From Paraburkholderia fungorum (GTDB taxonomy: Bacteria > Pseudomonadota > Gammaproteobacteria > Burkholderiales > Burkholderiaceae): a stretch of DNA of 64,000 bases. This document shows positions 26,925 through 36,229 of the stretch, piece after piece. The stretch spans positions 900,609 to 964,608 of the forward strand of contig NZ_CADFGE010000002.1 of assembly GCF_902833645.1 (NCBI RefSeq), written 5' to 3'. The position numbers were made by a program, and so were the translations under genes. The notes under the pieces were generated by a model. That model saw nothing but the letters and a program-made list of their open reading frames with translations. It was not told the DNA's origin and ran no database searches. Each line of letters begins with the position of its first letter. Position 1 is the first letter of the stretch.

Positions 26925-28376
26925 CTATTCCACTTCTTTGCGCCTGGTGCGCCGGGCCGTCCGATGCTCAGCCATTGCTCGCCTCGCCAGCGTACCCAAG
27001 GTGCGCATCTCTTTCTCCACGTCCGGGCTCCACGGACGGCCATAGTTAAGCCGGATGTGACGGCGAAATTCACGGCCGCGCGAAAAGATCGCACCGGGTG
27101 CTATCGCGATCTCGTGCGCTTCCGCCATTTCGAACAATCGCACTGCCTCTACGCCTTCCGGAAGCTGCACCCATAGAAAGAATCCGCCCGGCGGCCGGAC
27201 CACCACGGTTCCCTTGGGGAAGTACCTTACGATCGCAGCGACCATCCGGGTCTGAAGGGACGCCAGTTCACGGCGCAGTTTGCGCAGAAGCCGGTCGTAG
27301 TCCCCATGCTCGAGATAGTCAGCAATGGCGCATTGCACGGGCACAGACGCGGGGCCCATCGTCAGCCAACGCGCGTGCTCGATTCTTGCGGCGTAGCGCC
27401 CCGCCGCTACCCAGCCGAGGCGCAGACCCGGCGCGAGGCTCTTCGAAAACGAACCGCAGTGCAGCACGAGACCGTCAGAATCGAAGCGCTTCGCCGGATA
27501 GGCCGGCGTCGAGCCAAAATGCAGTTCGCGGAACACGTCGTCCTCGATTAGCGGCACGCCATGTTTTGCCAGCAACCTGACGAGCGCCTCCTTCCGTTCA
27601 TCGGAGAGCGTCGCGCCGGTCGGCTGGTGCAGCGTCGTCATAAACCAGCAGGCCCGTACCGGATGCTGCAGCAATGCCTGCGCCAATACACCGAGATCGA
27701 GGCCATGGTGCGGATCGACAGGGATTTCCACGACCTTCAGACGCAGGCGCTTAACCGCTTCTTGCACAGCATGGAAAGCAGGCCGTTCTATTGCGATGGT
27801 GTCGCCCGGTCGCGTGAGAACCTGCAGACACAGTATCAGTGCATCGAGCGCGCCACTCGTCACGACAACCTCTTCGACCGGGACCGTGACACCGGTGACA
27901 ATGTAGCGAAGCGCGATCTGGCGACGCAGTTCTGCCTCCGCCTTTCCCGCCGACAACGCGTTGCGGGAACTCGCCATTCTCCGGGTTGCCGCAGTCAACG
28001 AGCGCGAAAGCCGGCCAAACGGGAACAGCAGGGAACTTGGCTCCGACGAGCCCAGTCCGGGATGCGCGCATCGCCGTTGAGCCTTCATGAAGCGGATAGT
28101 CACGCTGTCGCCATCAGCCTCGTCAATACTGCGCTTTGAAGCAATCGCCAGCGATTTCGTTGACGCAGGCCGACTTGCGACGAAATAACCCGAGCGAGGT
28201 CTCGCGACGATCAGGGCACGTCGTTCGAGGGTGTAGTAAGCATGGAAAACGGTTGAAGAGCTCACGCGGTACGCACTGCTCGCCTGACGCACCGACGGGA
28301 GCCGCGCGCCGGGTTCGAGCGTACCGTTCAGAATCAGGCTTTCGAACTCCACCGCCAGTTGCAGATAGCGCTTCAT
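26925..28376 (-). CDS. MocR-type regulator, paralogue 1
   Basis: Protein of 483 residues: N-terminal GntR winged helix (about 1-75, LPSVRQASSAYRVSSSTVFH) joined to a fold-type I aminotransferase domain. The PLP lysine motif is present (CGSFSKSLAPGLR). However, the cofactor-site segments differ from the paralogue at 30239: LHQPTG instead of HNPTG, and EDDVF instead of EDDVY, so PLP binding may be altered. A 19-bp palindrome overlaps the start codon and there is no ribosome-binding site, which suggests a short or leaderless transcript with self-control. Target unknown. Confidence 0.88.
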   Translation of the reverse strand: MKRYLQLAVEFESLILNGTLEPGARLPSVRQASSAYRVSSSTVFHAYYTLERRALIVARPRSGYFVASRPASTKSLAIASKRSIDEADGDSVTIRFMKAQRRCAHPGLGSSEPSSLLFPFGRLSRSLTAATRRMASSRNALSAGKAEAELRRQIALRYIVTGVTVPVEEVVVTSGALDALILCLQVLTRPGDTIAIERPAFHAVQEAVKRLRLKVVEIPVDPHHGLDLGVLAQALLQHPVRACWFMTTLHQPTGATLSDERKEALVRLLAKHGVPLIEDDVFRELHFGSTPAYPAKRFDSDGLVLHCGSFSKSLAPGLRLGWVAAGRYAARIEHARWLTMGPASVPVQCAIADYLEHGDYDRLLRKLRRELASLQTRMVAAIVRYFPKGTVVVRPPGGFFLWVQLPEGVEAVRLFEMAEAHEIAIAPGAIFSRGREFRRHIRLNYGRPWSPDVEKEMRTLGTLARRAMAEHRTARRTRRKEVE

Positions 28377-28393
28377 TAGTATGACATGCTAAT
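28375..28393. promoter_or_regulatory. 19-bp palindrome at the start of the MocR gene
   Basis: Arms ATTAGTATG and CATGCTAAT around one central base, eight of nine pairs matching. It begins within the start codon of the MocR gene and covers the region where its promoter or ribosome-binding site should be. Probably a self-regulatory operator. Confidence 0.5.
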
Positions 28394-28441
28394 TAAATGG
28401 AGCTGTCCCGCCCTGCTCCGGTCGCGAGTGGAACGCTTCAT

Positions 28442-29998
28442 TCAGAAATATCGAACCCGCCAGCCGAGCACGGTTGCGGCTCCCCCCGGCTTTGAGGACG
28501 GGGCATTGGCGTTCTCGAGAAATACCTTCAGCCGGCTCGCGCCGAGCGCGCGGCTATAGAAGAACCCTTGACCAAACTCGGCACGGCTCGCCCGCGCGAC
28601 GTTGTGGTGCGCCGAGTTCTCGATGCCTTCGACCACGACCACGGCGCCCATCTCATGGCCCATGCGCGTCAACGCATCGATCTGTCTGGCTCGCTCGTCG
28701 GGATTCATTCCGAGCACGTTCCTGTCGACCTTCACCATCTCAAAGGTCATCTCCGCCGGCAGTTCAGGTGCGACGTCAGTGGGACGCACGGCCGACAGGG
28801 CAAAGCGCACACCTCGATCACGCGCTTGCGACATCATGGGAACGAGACGTTTTTTAAACTTCCACGCGCTGGCCGCCTCGATCTTCAGAATGAGCGGCGG
28901 CAGACCGAGGGAGCCGACTTCGCCGAGGTGCGCGGTAAAGGCCGAACTTACCAGGTAAGAAGCTGGCGCGGTAATGCCCAGATAGAGCGATTTCGGAGCG
29001 CCGATTTCGCGCAACTCCTCAGCAGCACGCGTCAGAACGAAGCGCGTCATCGGTCCGATCAAACTACTGTTCTCGATGAACGCCATAAAGTGAGCCGGAC
29101 CCAGAGCGCCGTACTTCTCGTTGTCCCAGCGCAATAGCGCTTCGACACCGACACATTGGGCTCGCCTCACGCCAACGACGGGTTGGTACTCAAGATGGAA
29201 TTCGCCCCGACGCAGCCCCGCACGCGCCGCACGCAGGAGCGACTTGTCGTAGCGGAACCACCTTCTGAGAGCCCAGCCGGCAACAACGACCAGGACCGCC
29301 ACCAGGACCGGCCACAATACAAAACCCACCAGGTTCCATGCCGGCGCGGACTGAGTAACAGTGGTCGCAGGAGGACTCGCCGGCGCGAGTGTGTCGGCGT
29401 CGATCGAATCCGGGTTCGGCCGCGTTTCGCAACCGGCGCCCAATGAGCAGTCAGGGACCGACGGTGCGGGTGGTTCCGGCGTCTGCTGCGTCCATTCGGC
29501 CCGCGACGTGGTACCGGCCACTGGGTCAGAGGCCGGAAGGCCGTCTTGTTCTGCCGCGTCCCGGTCGCCGATTCGCCACTGCAGTGCCCTCAGCAGCGAC
29601 ACAACGTTCGGCCCCGAACTGGCACTTGCAGCCGCCGTTTCAACGGCAACGTCACGTACGTCTTCCAGCGAATCGCAGCTATTCGTCGGTACAGACATCG
29701 GGCCCGCATCCGGTCCGGCGAGGGCCGCCGGAACAACGGGCAACTGCGCAATCGGCGCGCAGTCCGAGCCGAACCGAATCGGCGGCGCCGGTGGGCCTGC
29801 AAGCCAGTCCGTCAATTGTTCCCAGACGTTGCGTTCAGGCGTGAGAATGCGACTGGAACTGGTGTCGGCCGGCCCTGCCAGTGCAAGCGAGGTACACGTG
29901 CAGATGACCAGGACGACTGCCAACCCTTGTTCTGAGGCACAACGAAGCGCGACGAGGGCGCTGCGCCTGATCCTTGATACCGCAAACCCAAATGCCAT
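28442..29998 (-). CDS. Membrane-anchored protein with degenerate EAL domain
   Basis: Protein of 518 residues from ATG 29998. An N-terminal signal or anchor (about 25-42), a long Pro/Ala/Ser-rich extracytoplasmic region, a second membrane segment (about 222-245) and a cytoplasmic EAL domain (about 265-500). EALLRW and VKVD are kept, but the Asn of the NVS motif is replaced (GITAPAS), the DDFGTG loop is LSAVRPTD, and the second Glu region reads VVVEGIEN. These losses predict no c-di-GMP hydrolysis, so it may be a c-di-GMP sensor. Start uncertain; GTG 30097 and ATG 30067 are in frame, but an operator-like palindrome at 30035 favours 29998. Confidence 0.8.
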   Translation of the reverse strand: MAFGFAVSRIRRSALVALRCASEQGLAVVLVICTCTSLALAGPADTSSSRILTPERNVWEQLTDWLAGPPAPPIRFGSDCAPIAQLPVVPAALAGPDAGPMSVPTNSCDSLEDVRDVAVETAAASASSGPNVVSLLRALQWRIGDRDAAEQDGLPASDPVAGTTSRAEWTQQTPEPPAPSVPDCSLGAGCETRPNPDSIDADTLAPASPPATTVTQSAPAWNLVGFVLWPVLVAVLVVVAGWALRRWFRYDKSLLRAARAGLRRGEFHLEYQPVVGVRRAQCVGVEALLRWDNEKYGALGPAHFMAFIENSSLIGPMTRFVLTRAAEELREIGAPKSLYLGITAPASYLVSSAFTAHLGEVGSLGLPPLILKIEAASAWKFKKRLVPMMSQARDRGVRFALSAVRPTDVAPELPAEMTFEMVKVDRNVLGMNPDERARQIDALTRMGHEMGAVVVVEGIENSAHHNVARASRAEFGQGFFYSRALGASRLKVFLENANAPSSKPGGAATVLGWRVRYF

Positions 29999-30034
29999 TG
30001 ATTGATCGCTAAAAGAAGTCGGCTTGAGAATCGT

Positions 30035-30051
30035 TAGCGGTCGGACCGCTA
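30035..30051. promoter_or_regulatory. 17-bp perfect palindrome between EAL and MocR genes
   Basis: Arms TAGCGGTC and GACCGCTA around a single central G, perfectly symmetric. It lies 37-53 bp upstream of the EAL-gene start and 190 bp before the divergent MocR start, a good place for a regulator of the EAL gene. Confidence 0.5.
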
Positions 30052-30238
30052 TGCGTTGGCAAAACATCGAAAGATGAGGAACCGATCTGGCCCGCACTTT
30101 GCCAGCGTGTGTGCATCCGCAATAGAAGCAGATGGCAAAAGAAATGCCGTATCAGATGGAAAGTGGCTATCTTCTAAAGAGGGGCGCTGGTGGATTCGAT
30201 CCGACGCCGGCTATGGTGCGTTCTGCGAGGAGTACACG

Positions 30239-31690
30239 TTGAAACGGTACGAGCGGTTAGCCGACCAACTCAGCGAACTCATCAAGCGCGGTGATCTGCC
30301 ACCCGGCGCGCGTATTCCCTCGGTTCGCGCAGCCTGCAAGGCGTGGGACGTGAGCCCCGCGACGGTATTTCGCGCCTACTATCTGCTCGAGAGCCAGGGT
30401 TTGATCAGGGCCCGCCCGCGTTCAGGCTATTTCGTGTCTCCCGGTTCCATGGAAATACCGAAAGCGAGTCCCGCGACCCCGCCGGGTGCCAACTCGAAGA
30501 CCGTCAATGTCAGCCACCTGGTCTTTGAGGTTCTCAAGACGATCAGGCAGGCCGACACCGTCCCACTTGGATCGGCGTTTCTGAGTCCTGCGCTGTTTCC
30601 GATGGCGCGCGTCGGAAAGTCATGCGCGACGGTCAATCGTTCGATGCACCCCGCCTGCATGGTTGACGGACTGCCGCCGGGGCACGAAGGATTGCGCCAG
30701 CAGATTTCGTTGCGATATCTGATGGCCGGGATGACGGTGCCCGTCGACGAGATCATCATTACGAGCGGCGCACTCGACGCGCTGACGCTAAGCGCCCAGT
30801 TGCTCGCCGCTCCCGGCGATGTGATCGTGATCGAAAAGCCGACCTTCTACGCAGCGCTGCAGGCTATCGAGCGTCTGAGGTTAAACGTCGTGGAGATTCC
30901 GGTCGACCCGGTGGAGGGGCATGATCTGGATGCCCTCGCGCAAGCGCTGCAGCACCATCCGGTTCGCGCCTGCTGGCTCATGACCTCATTCCACAATCCG
31001 ACCGGGGTGACCCTGGACGATTCCAGGAAGCGGGCACTGGTCGACCTACTCGCCAGACACGAGGTGCCGCTCATCGAGGATGACGTCTACAACGAGCTGC
31101 ATTTTGGCCCGCAGCCGGTGCGTCCGGCTAAATTCTTCGATCGGAAAGGTCTTGTCATACATTGTGGTTCGTTCTCGAAGTGCCTTGCGCCCGGGTACCG
31201 GATCGGCTGGGCGGCAGCCGGAAGATTCGCGGCTGGGCTGGAACGTGCGAAATGGATGACAACCCTATCGGCCAGCATGCCGGCGCAGCGCGCCATCGCC
31301 GACTATCTGGAGCACGGCGGATACGAACGTTTCCTGCACAAACTCCGTCGCGAGCTGGCCCTTCAGCAATCGCAGATGCTCGACGCGATCGGCCGGTACT
31401 TCCCGGCCGATACGATGGCAACGAGGTCTGACGGCGGCTATTTCACGTGGGTGGCGCTGCCGGATCGCGTAGACGCGATACAGCTCTTCCGAACTGCGCT
31501 CGATAGCGGGATCAGCATCGCGCCCGGACCTATCTTCTCGGCGGACGGCGGCTTTCGACATCATGTGCGTCTGAACTATGGCTATCCGTGGTCGGCACGG
31601 TTCGATAAAGCGCTTGCGACATTAGGCGCGCTGTGCGCTGATGAATCGCGTTGCGGCGCCTGGCTGGCCGGTCCGGTTCAGCCGGCGTGA
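30239..31690 (+). CDS. MocR-type regulator, paralogue 2 (TTG start)
   Basis: Protein of 483 residues, exactly the length of the paralogue at 26925, with which it aligns throughout (LKRYERLADQL versus MKRYLQLAVEF). GntR winged helix (about 1-75) plus aminotransferase-like domain with HNPTG, IEDDVYNELHF and the PLP lysine in CGSFSKCLAPGYR, all intact. The start is taken as TTG at 30239 because GAGGAG lies 6 bp upstream and the paralogue begins at the same residue; the frame is open to 30056 but that part has no similarity. MocR proteins are PLP-dependent transcription factors; the target here is unknown. Confidence 0.88.
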   Translation: MKRYERLADQLSELIKRGDLPPGARIPSVRAACKAWDVSPATVFRAYYLLESQGLIRARPRSGYFVSPGSMEIPKASPATPPGANSKTVNVSHLVFEVLKTIRQADTVPLGSAFLSPALFPMARVGKSCATVNRSMHPACMVDGLPPGHEGLRQQISLRYLMAGMTVPVDEIIITSGALDALTLSAQLLAAPGDVIVIEKPTFYAALQAIERLRLNVVEIPVDPVEGHDLDALAQALQHHPVRACWLMTSFHNPTGVTLDDSRKRALVDLLARHEVPLIEDDVYNELHFGPQPVRPAKFFDRKGLVIHCGSFSKCLAPGYRIGWAAAGRFAAGLERAKWMTTLSASMPAQRAIADYLEHGGYERFLHKLRRELALQQSQMLDAIGRYFPADTMATRSDGGYFTWVALPDRVDAIQLFRTALDSGISIAPGPIFSADGGFRHHVRLNYGYPWSARFDKALATLGALCADESRCGAWLAGPVQPA

Positions 31691-31783
31691 CAGGGATATC
31701 GCTCTCGACCGTTCATCACGGCCGGTGGATCGTGAAACCCGATTTTGCGGGCGTCAACCAGCAAGCCACCACTCGCGCGCTAC

Positions 31784-33472
31784 CTACGATCCTGTGGGGC
31801 GCGCCGCATCGTCGATAAAACCCTTCAGCATCGCAAGCGTGTCCGCTTCGTCGATAGGCTTGTCGACGCGCCAGCGCAGCATGCGCGGGAATCGCACCGC
31901 AACGCCGGACTTATGCCGCGCACTGGCCTGGATGCCCTCGAAGCCGATTTCGAATACCAGCGTCGGCCGCACGCTGCGCACCGGTCCGAACTTCTCGATC
32001 GTCGTCTTGCGCACGATCGCATCGACCTGGCGCATTTCTTCGTCCGTCAGGCCCGAATAGGCCTTGGCAAAAGGTACAAGCGTGCGCACGCCGTCCGCTT
32101 CATCCCAAACCGCGAAGGTAAAGTCGGTGTACAGGCTGGCACGGCGACCGTGGCCGCGTTGCGCGTAGACCAGCACGGCGTCCACCGCATAGGGCTCGAT
32201 CTTCCATTTCCACCACGTACCCGACGCTTTGGTACGGCCCACACCGTACATCGACTCGCGCTCCTTGAGCATCAATCCTTCGACACCGCGCGCACGGCTT
32301 TCTTCGCGCAACGCGCCCAACTCCCGCCAATCCGCACCGGAGACGAGCGGCGAAACGCGCAAGAGGTCACGCGCGAGCGTGCTGTCGAGCGATGCCGCCA
32401 GCGCATCGAGTTGCGCGCGCCGCCCGGCAAGCGGCGTCATGCGCAGATCTTCGCCGGCGGCTTCGAGCAGGTCGTAAGCGAGCAACGCGGCGGGCGAATC
32501 CGCGAGTATTTTTTTCGTCAACGTCTTGCGCGCAATTCGAGGTTGGAGACGCGCGAACGGCAACGGCGCAACGGCGCCCGGCTCCCACGCAAGAATTTCC
32601 CCGTCGATGACGAAGCCATCGGGCAAGGCCTCACCCAACGCGGCCACCTCGGGAAAGCGCTCTGTGATCAGGTCCTCGCCACGCGACCATAACCACACCC
32701 TTCCGCCGCGCTTGACGAGTTGCGCACGAATGCCGTCCCACTTCCATTCGATCAGCCATTGCGACGGATCGCCAAGCGTCTCCGGATCGGCCTGCAACGG
32801 ATGCGCGAGAAAGAACGGATACGGCAAGCCGAGATCGCTGTCGTGCCGCGCGACCGCTTGCTGCGTATCCTCGGCCGGCGCCTCCGGCGCAATCAGACGC
32901 AGATAGCGCGCCGCGTCGGGCTTCTGCTGCGAGTCGGTCCATCCGACCATGCGCTGTGCAATCCGTTTGTGATCCACGCCCGCGATTTCCGCAAGCGCTC
33001 TGACCACCAGTTGCCGTGCCACGCCGACGCGAAAGCCGCCGCCTATCAGCTTGGTCAGCAAAAAGCGGCCGCTCCAGTCGAGTTCGTCCCAGTAGCCGAA
33101 AAGACGCGTGCGCAATTCTTCCGGCGCGAGACCGCGCAAAAGCAGCACGCGTTGCTCGATCCATTGTGTGAGCCCGAGTTCGGAACTGCGTTGCGCGGGC
33201 GGCAGGATATGAGCGATCGTTTCGGCAAGATCGCCCACTGCCTGGTAGGACTCCTCGAATAACCATGCGGGCAAGCCCGCACGTTCACATGCGAATTCGG
33301 TCAGCAGGCGCGTCGGCACCGATTGACGCGGTTTGCCGCCTGCCAGAAAGTACGACGCCCACGCAGCGTCTTCCGGCGCGGCCACGGCGAAATAAGTCGT
33401 GAGCGCCTCGAGCTTGTCACGCGTGGACGTGGTTGCATCGAGCGCGGTGTAGAGAGCGGCGAAACGCTTCAT
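31784..33472 (-). CDS. ATP-dependent DNA ligase (repair type)
   Basis: Protein of 562 residues. The nucleotidyltransferase motif EWKWDGIRAQL (active Lys near residue 250), GVEGLMLKE and an OB-fold C-terminus are visible; an N-terminal helical domain (about 1-210) fits the bacterial ligases found beside a metallo-beta-lactamase exonuclease. Seals breaks using ATP; no polymerase or nuclease domain is fused, unlike full LigD. Overlaps the exonuclease gene by 4 bp (ATGA), so the two are co-translated. Confidence 0.93.
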   Translation of the reverse strand: MKRFAALYTALDATTSTRDKLEALTTYFAVAAPEDAAWASYFLAGGKPRQSVPTRLLTEFACERAGLPAWLFEESYQAVGDLAETIAHILPPAQRSSELGLTQWIEQRVLLLRGLAPEELRTRLFGYWDELDWSGRFLLTKLIGGGFRVGVARQLVVRALAEIAGVDHKRIAQRMVGWTDSQQKPDAARYLRLIAPEAPAEDTQQAVARHDSDLGLPYPFFLAHPLQADPETLGDPSQWLIEWKWDGIRAQLVKRGGRVWLWSRGEDLITERFPEVAALGEALPDGFVIDGEILAWEPGAVAPLPFARLQPRIARKTLTKKILADSPAALLAYDLLEAAGEDLRMTPLAGRRAQLDALAASLDSTLARDLLRVSPLVSGADWRELGALREESRARGVEGLMLKERESMYGVGRTKASGTWWKWKIEPYAVDAVLVYAQRGHGRRASLYTDFTFAVWDEADGVRTLVPFAKAYSGLTDEEMRQVDAIVRKTTIEKFGPVRSVRPTLVFEIGFEGIQASARHKSGVAVRFPRMLRWRVDKPIDEADTLAMLKGFIDDAARPTGS

Positions 33473-34623
33473 GAACGGCTCGCCGTATCGCTGGCTTCGT
33501 GCGGCTGTGCTTCGCCGTGCTCCGCATTTTCAACGCTTTCAGCGCGTGTTGGAGGCGCTGCCTCGTCAGCGCCCAAGGCATCGGCTTCCACCGTATCGTC
33601 GCCGTATTGCGTCGCGAATGCGCCTGCTTCGAGCCCTTGCTCGCGAAGCCAGCGGACCATCGGTTCGACTGAACCATGCGTGACGATCACGCGCCGCGCG
33701 CCGGTTTCGTGAATCGCGGTTTGCAGCGCGGGCCAGTCCGCGTGATCCGAGAGGATGAAGCCACGGTCGACGCCGCGTCGGCGGCGCGCGCCGCGCAAAC
33801 GCATCCAGCCCGACGCGAACGCGTCGCTATAGTCGCCGAAACGCCGCAGCCACGCGCTGCCCTGCGCTGAGGGCGGCGCGACGATCAGCGCCTGCCTGAA
33901 GGCCGCCTTGTCTTTCTGCGCGACTTCACTGACGAGCCTCGTCGGCGGCAGACGAACGCCCGCGTCGCGGTATGCACGATTCAGCGGTTCGACCGCGCCG
34001 TGACAGAAGATCGGACCGATGCCCGCGTCGACGCTCGCCAGCACGCGCTGCGCCTTGCCGAACGAGTAGCAGAACAGCACGGACGCTCGTCCTTCGGCGG
34101 CATTGTGACGCCACCATGAAGCCACGCCGTCGAACACGCTTTGCGGCGCGTCCCACCGGTATATAGGCAGACCGAACGTGGATTCCGTAATGAAGGTGTC
34201 GCAACGTACGGGCTCGAATGCGTCGCAGGTCGGATCGGGGTCGAGCTTGTAATCGCCGGACGCCACCCATACCTGTCCGCGGTGCTCGATGCGCACTTGC
34301 GCGGAACCCAATACGTGCCCGGCCGGATGCAGCGAAACCGTCACGCCGTTTATGTCCAGCCTTTCACCGTATGCGAGAGTCTGCAGCGAAATATCGGGCA
34401 AGCGCGACAGCAGCACGCTCGCGCCCCTTTGTGCAGCCAGATAGTGACGATGTCCGAAACGGGCGTGATCCGAATGCGCATGCGTGATGACCGCACGCGC
34501 AACCGGCTGCCACGGGTCGATATAGAAATCGCCCACCGCGCAATACAGGCCTTCTCGCCGCGCGACCACGAGGTCCGCGCGATCGGTGTTTTCTGGTAAG
34601 CCCAATGTCGGTTCCGGATCCAT
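33469..34623 (-). CDS. Ligase-associated DNA exonuclease
   Basis: Protein of 384 residues with the metallo-beta-lactamase motif THAHSDHARFG near residue 48 and a beta-CASP-type middle region, matching the family of nucleases that travel with ATP-dependent ligases. Thought to trim DNA ends before ligation. ATG at 34623 is preceded by AGGAG. The usual third and fourth partners (a DEXH helicase and a phosphoesterase) are absent from this window. Confidence 0.9.
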   Translation of the reverse strand: MDPEPTLGLPENTDRADLVVARREGLYCAVGDFYIDPWQPVARAVITHAHSDHARFGHRHYLAAQRGASVLLSRLPDISLQTLAYGERLDINGVTVSLHPAGHVLGSAQVRIEHRGQVWVASGDYKLDPDPTCDAFEPVRCDTFITESTFGLPIYRWDAPQSVFDGVASWWRHNAAEGRASVLFCYSFGKAQRVLASVDAGIGPIFCHGAVEPLNRAYRDAGVRLPPTRLVSEVAQKDKAAFRQALIVAPPSAQGSAWLRRFGDYSDAFASGWMRLRGARRRRGVDRGFILSDHADWPALQTAIHETGARRVIVTHGSVEPMVRWLREQGLEAGAFATQYGDDTVEADALGADEAAPPTRAESVENAEHGEAQPHEASDTASRS

Positions 34624-34754
34624 TTCACTCCTGAAGCAAGTCGTATTCCTGGCACTAACCGCCGTCGTGGCGAATTTCTTGCTTGAATGCTTTCTCGAGC
34701 GCACCGGCAAGCGCCGTCACCGGGCGGCGCCGAACACGCGCGTGGCGAGGACGC

Positions 34755-35657
34755 ATGCATTCCATCATCGACGAACACGCGTTGTATGTCGCGAGGCATC
34801 CTGGGCGCTTCATGCTCGAAACGCTCAAGGCGTTCCGAGCCAACCAGGGTTTGCTGCTCGCGGGCGCAGTCGCCTACTACGCGCTCCTTTCCATCGTGCC
34901 GCTGATGATTCTCATCGTTATCGCGCTATCGCGCATCGTGCCACAACATATTCTGCTGTCCGCGCTGGGGCATCTGCTGCAATGGCTGGTGCCGGGGCAA
35001 TCGGAAGCGCTGGTGCGCGAACTGACCAATTTCCTTGCCCATCGCGCAGTGATCGGCTGGGTTCTGTTCATTACGATGCTGTTTTTCAGTTCGCTCGCGT
35101 TTACCGTGCTGGAAAACGCGATGTCGCTGATCTTCGTGCATCGCGTCGCGATACGGCGGCGGCACTTTTTACTCTCCGCCGTGATGCCCTATTGCTACAT
35201 CCTTTTTCTCGGCGTCGGCGCGCTGATCGTCACTCTCGTATCGAGCGGGCTCGACGCCGTGGGCGCGGAGGGCATCGATGTATTCGGCACGCGCGTGTCG
35301 CTGCACGGACTCTCGCGCGTATTGCTGTACCTGCTGGGTCTTGCCGGTGAGATTTTCGTGCTGACGTCGATCTATATGGTCATGCCCGTGGGACGGCCGA
35401 CGCTCAAGCACGCACTGTTCGGCGGCATTGTCGCGGCTGCGTTATGGGAAATCACGCGGCACGTGCTGGTCTGGTATTTCGCGACGCTCTCGCAAGTCAG
35501 CGTGGTGTATGGGTCGCTCACCATGGCGATCGTCATTCTATTCAGCCTCGAATGGCTCGCCACCTTGCTGCTGTTTGGCGCGCAGATCATCGCGCAATAC
35601 GAGCGCTTCGGCCTGGAGCCGACCGGCGCGCCGAAACAGCCTATCAAAACAGGCTGA
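34755..35657 (+). CDS. YihY/BrkB family inner-membrane protein
   Basis: Protein of 300 residues with about six membrane segments and the YihY/BrkB pattern (LLLAGAVAYYALLSIVPLM, LYGSLT-like VVYGSLTMAIVILF near the end). Function of the family is unclear despite the old 'ribonuclease BN' label. ATG at 34755 with GCGAGGA upstream is preferred to the longer TTG frame from 34683. Divergent from the exonuclease gene. Confidence 0.88.
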   Translation: MHSIIDEHALYVARHPGRFMLETLKAFRANQGLLLAGAVAYYALLSIVPLMILIVIALSRIVPQHILLSALGHLLQWLVPGQSEALVRELTNFLAHRAVIGWVLFITMLFFSSLAFTVLENAMSLIFVHRVAIRRRHFLLSAVMPYCYILFLGVGALIVTLVSSGLDAVGAEGIDVFGTRVSLHGLSRVLLYLLGLAGEIFVLTSIYMVMPVGRPTLKHALFGGIVAAALWEITRHVLVWYFATLSQVSVVYGSLTMAIVILFSLEWLATLLLFGAQIIAQYERFGLEPTGAPKQPIKTG

Positions 35658-35700
35658 GCATTCGCTCCCCGCGGCTTCGCGCGAATCGAACGGTTCGTTG

Positions 35701-35736
35701 TCCTGTTGCTCCTGTTGCTCCTGTTGCTCCTGTTGC
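35701..35736. repeat. Four tandem 9-bp repeats
   Basis: TCCTGTTGC is repeated four times in perfect tandem, with a partial unit on either side, just after the YihY stop codon and before the next gene's stop. Nine is a multiple of three, but no gene uses it here. Confidence 0.8.
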
Positions 35737-35765
35737 ATACGTCGTCCATCCGGTTCTGCGCGGAT

Positions 35766-36062
35766 TCATTTTTTGTGCGCCGGGGTGCCGCCACCTCCCG
35801 GAGGCTCGGCGTGCTCGCCTGTTCCGAGCGGCACTTCCGCTGTCTGCGCGGGATGCTCGGTCGAGCGCGGCGGATTCGTTTGCTGGTCGACGCCGGTCTG
35901 CACGACGGGCTCGATGCCGAGTGGGCTCGGCTCCACGTAATGCGTGCCGCTTGGCTTGTTGCGCTCTTTGACTTCAGGCGAAACGTCGGCCGCGCGCCCA
36001 TGCTCGCGCGGGGTTTCGGAGTGGGCATCAGGGTGCTTGCCAGATTGCGAATCGGGGTTCAT
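35766..36062 (-). CDS. Hypothetical hydrophilic protein
   Basis: Protein of 98 residues, rich in Pro, Gly, Glu, His and Thr, with no hydrophobic segment; probably disordered. AAGGAG lies upstream of ATG 36062. No family recognised. Convergent with the YihY gene. Confidence 0.6.
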   Translation of the reverse strand: MNPDSQSGKHPDAHSETPREHGRAADVSPEVKERNKPSGTHYVEPSPLGIEPVVQTGVDQQTNPPRSTEHPAQTAEVPLGTGEHAEPPGGGGTPAHKK

Positions 36063-36229
36063 GTGGGGCGCTCCTTTCATCGACGGTGTCTTACTGGAGC
36101 AACCTGTGCAGCAACATTCGGACCGTGCGCGGCAGCGCCGGAGGCGCGGAGTGCACACGTGGTTTGGGCACACGCATTGCGGCATTAAAGGCGCAAGCGC
36201 CGGCGTCACTTTGTAAAAAGGAGAAACTC

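Noticed and set aside
35701..35736. Possible CRISPR-like repeats
   Set aside because: The repeats are contiguous 9-mers with no spacers.
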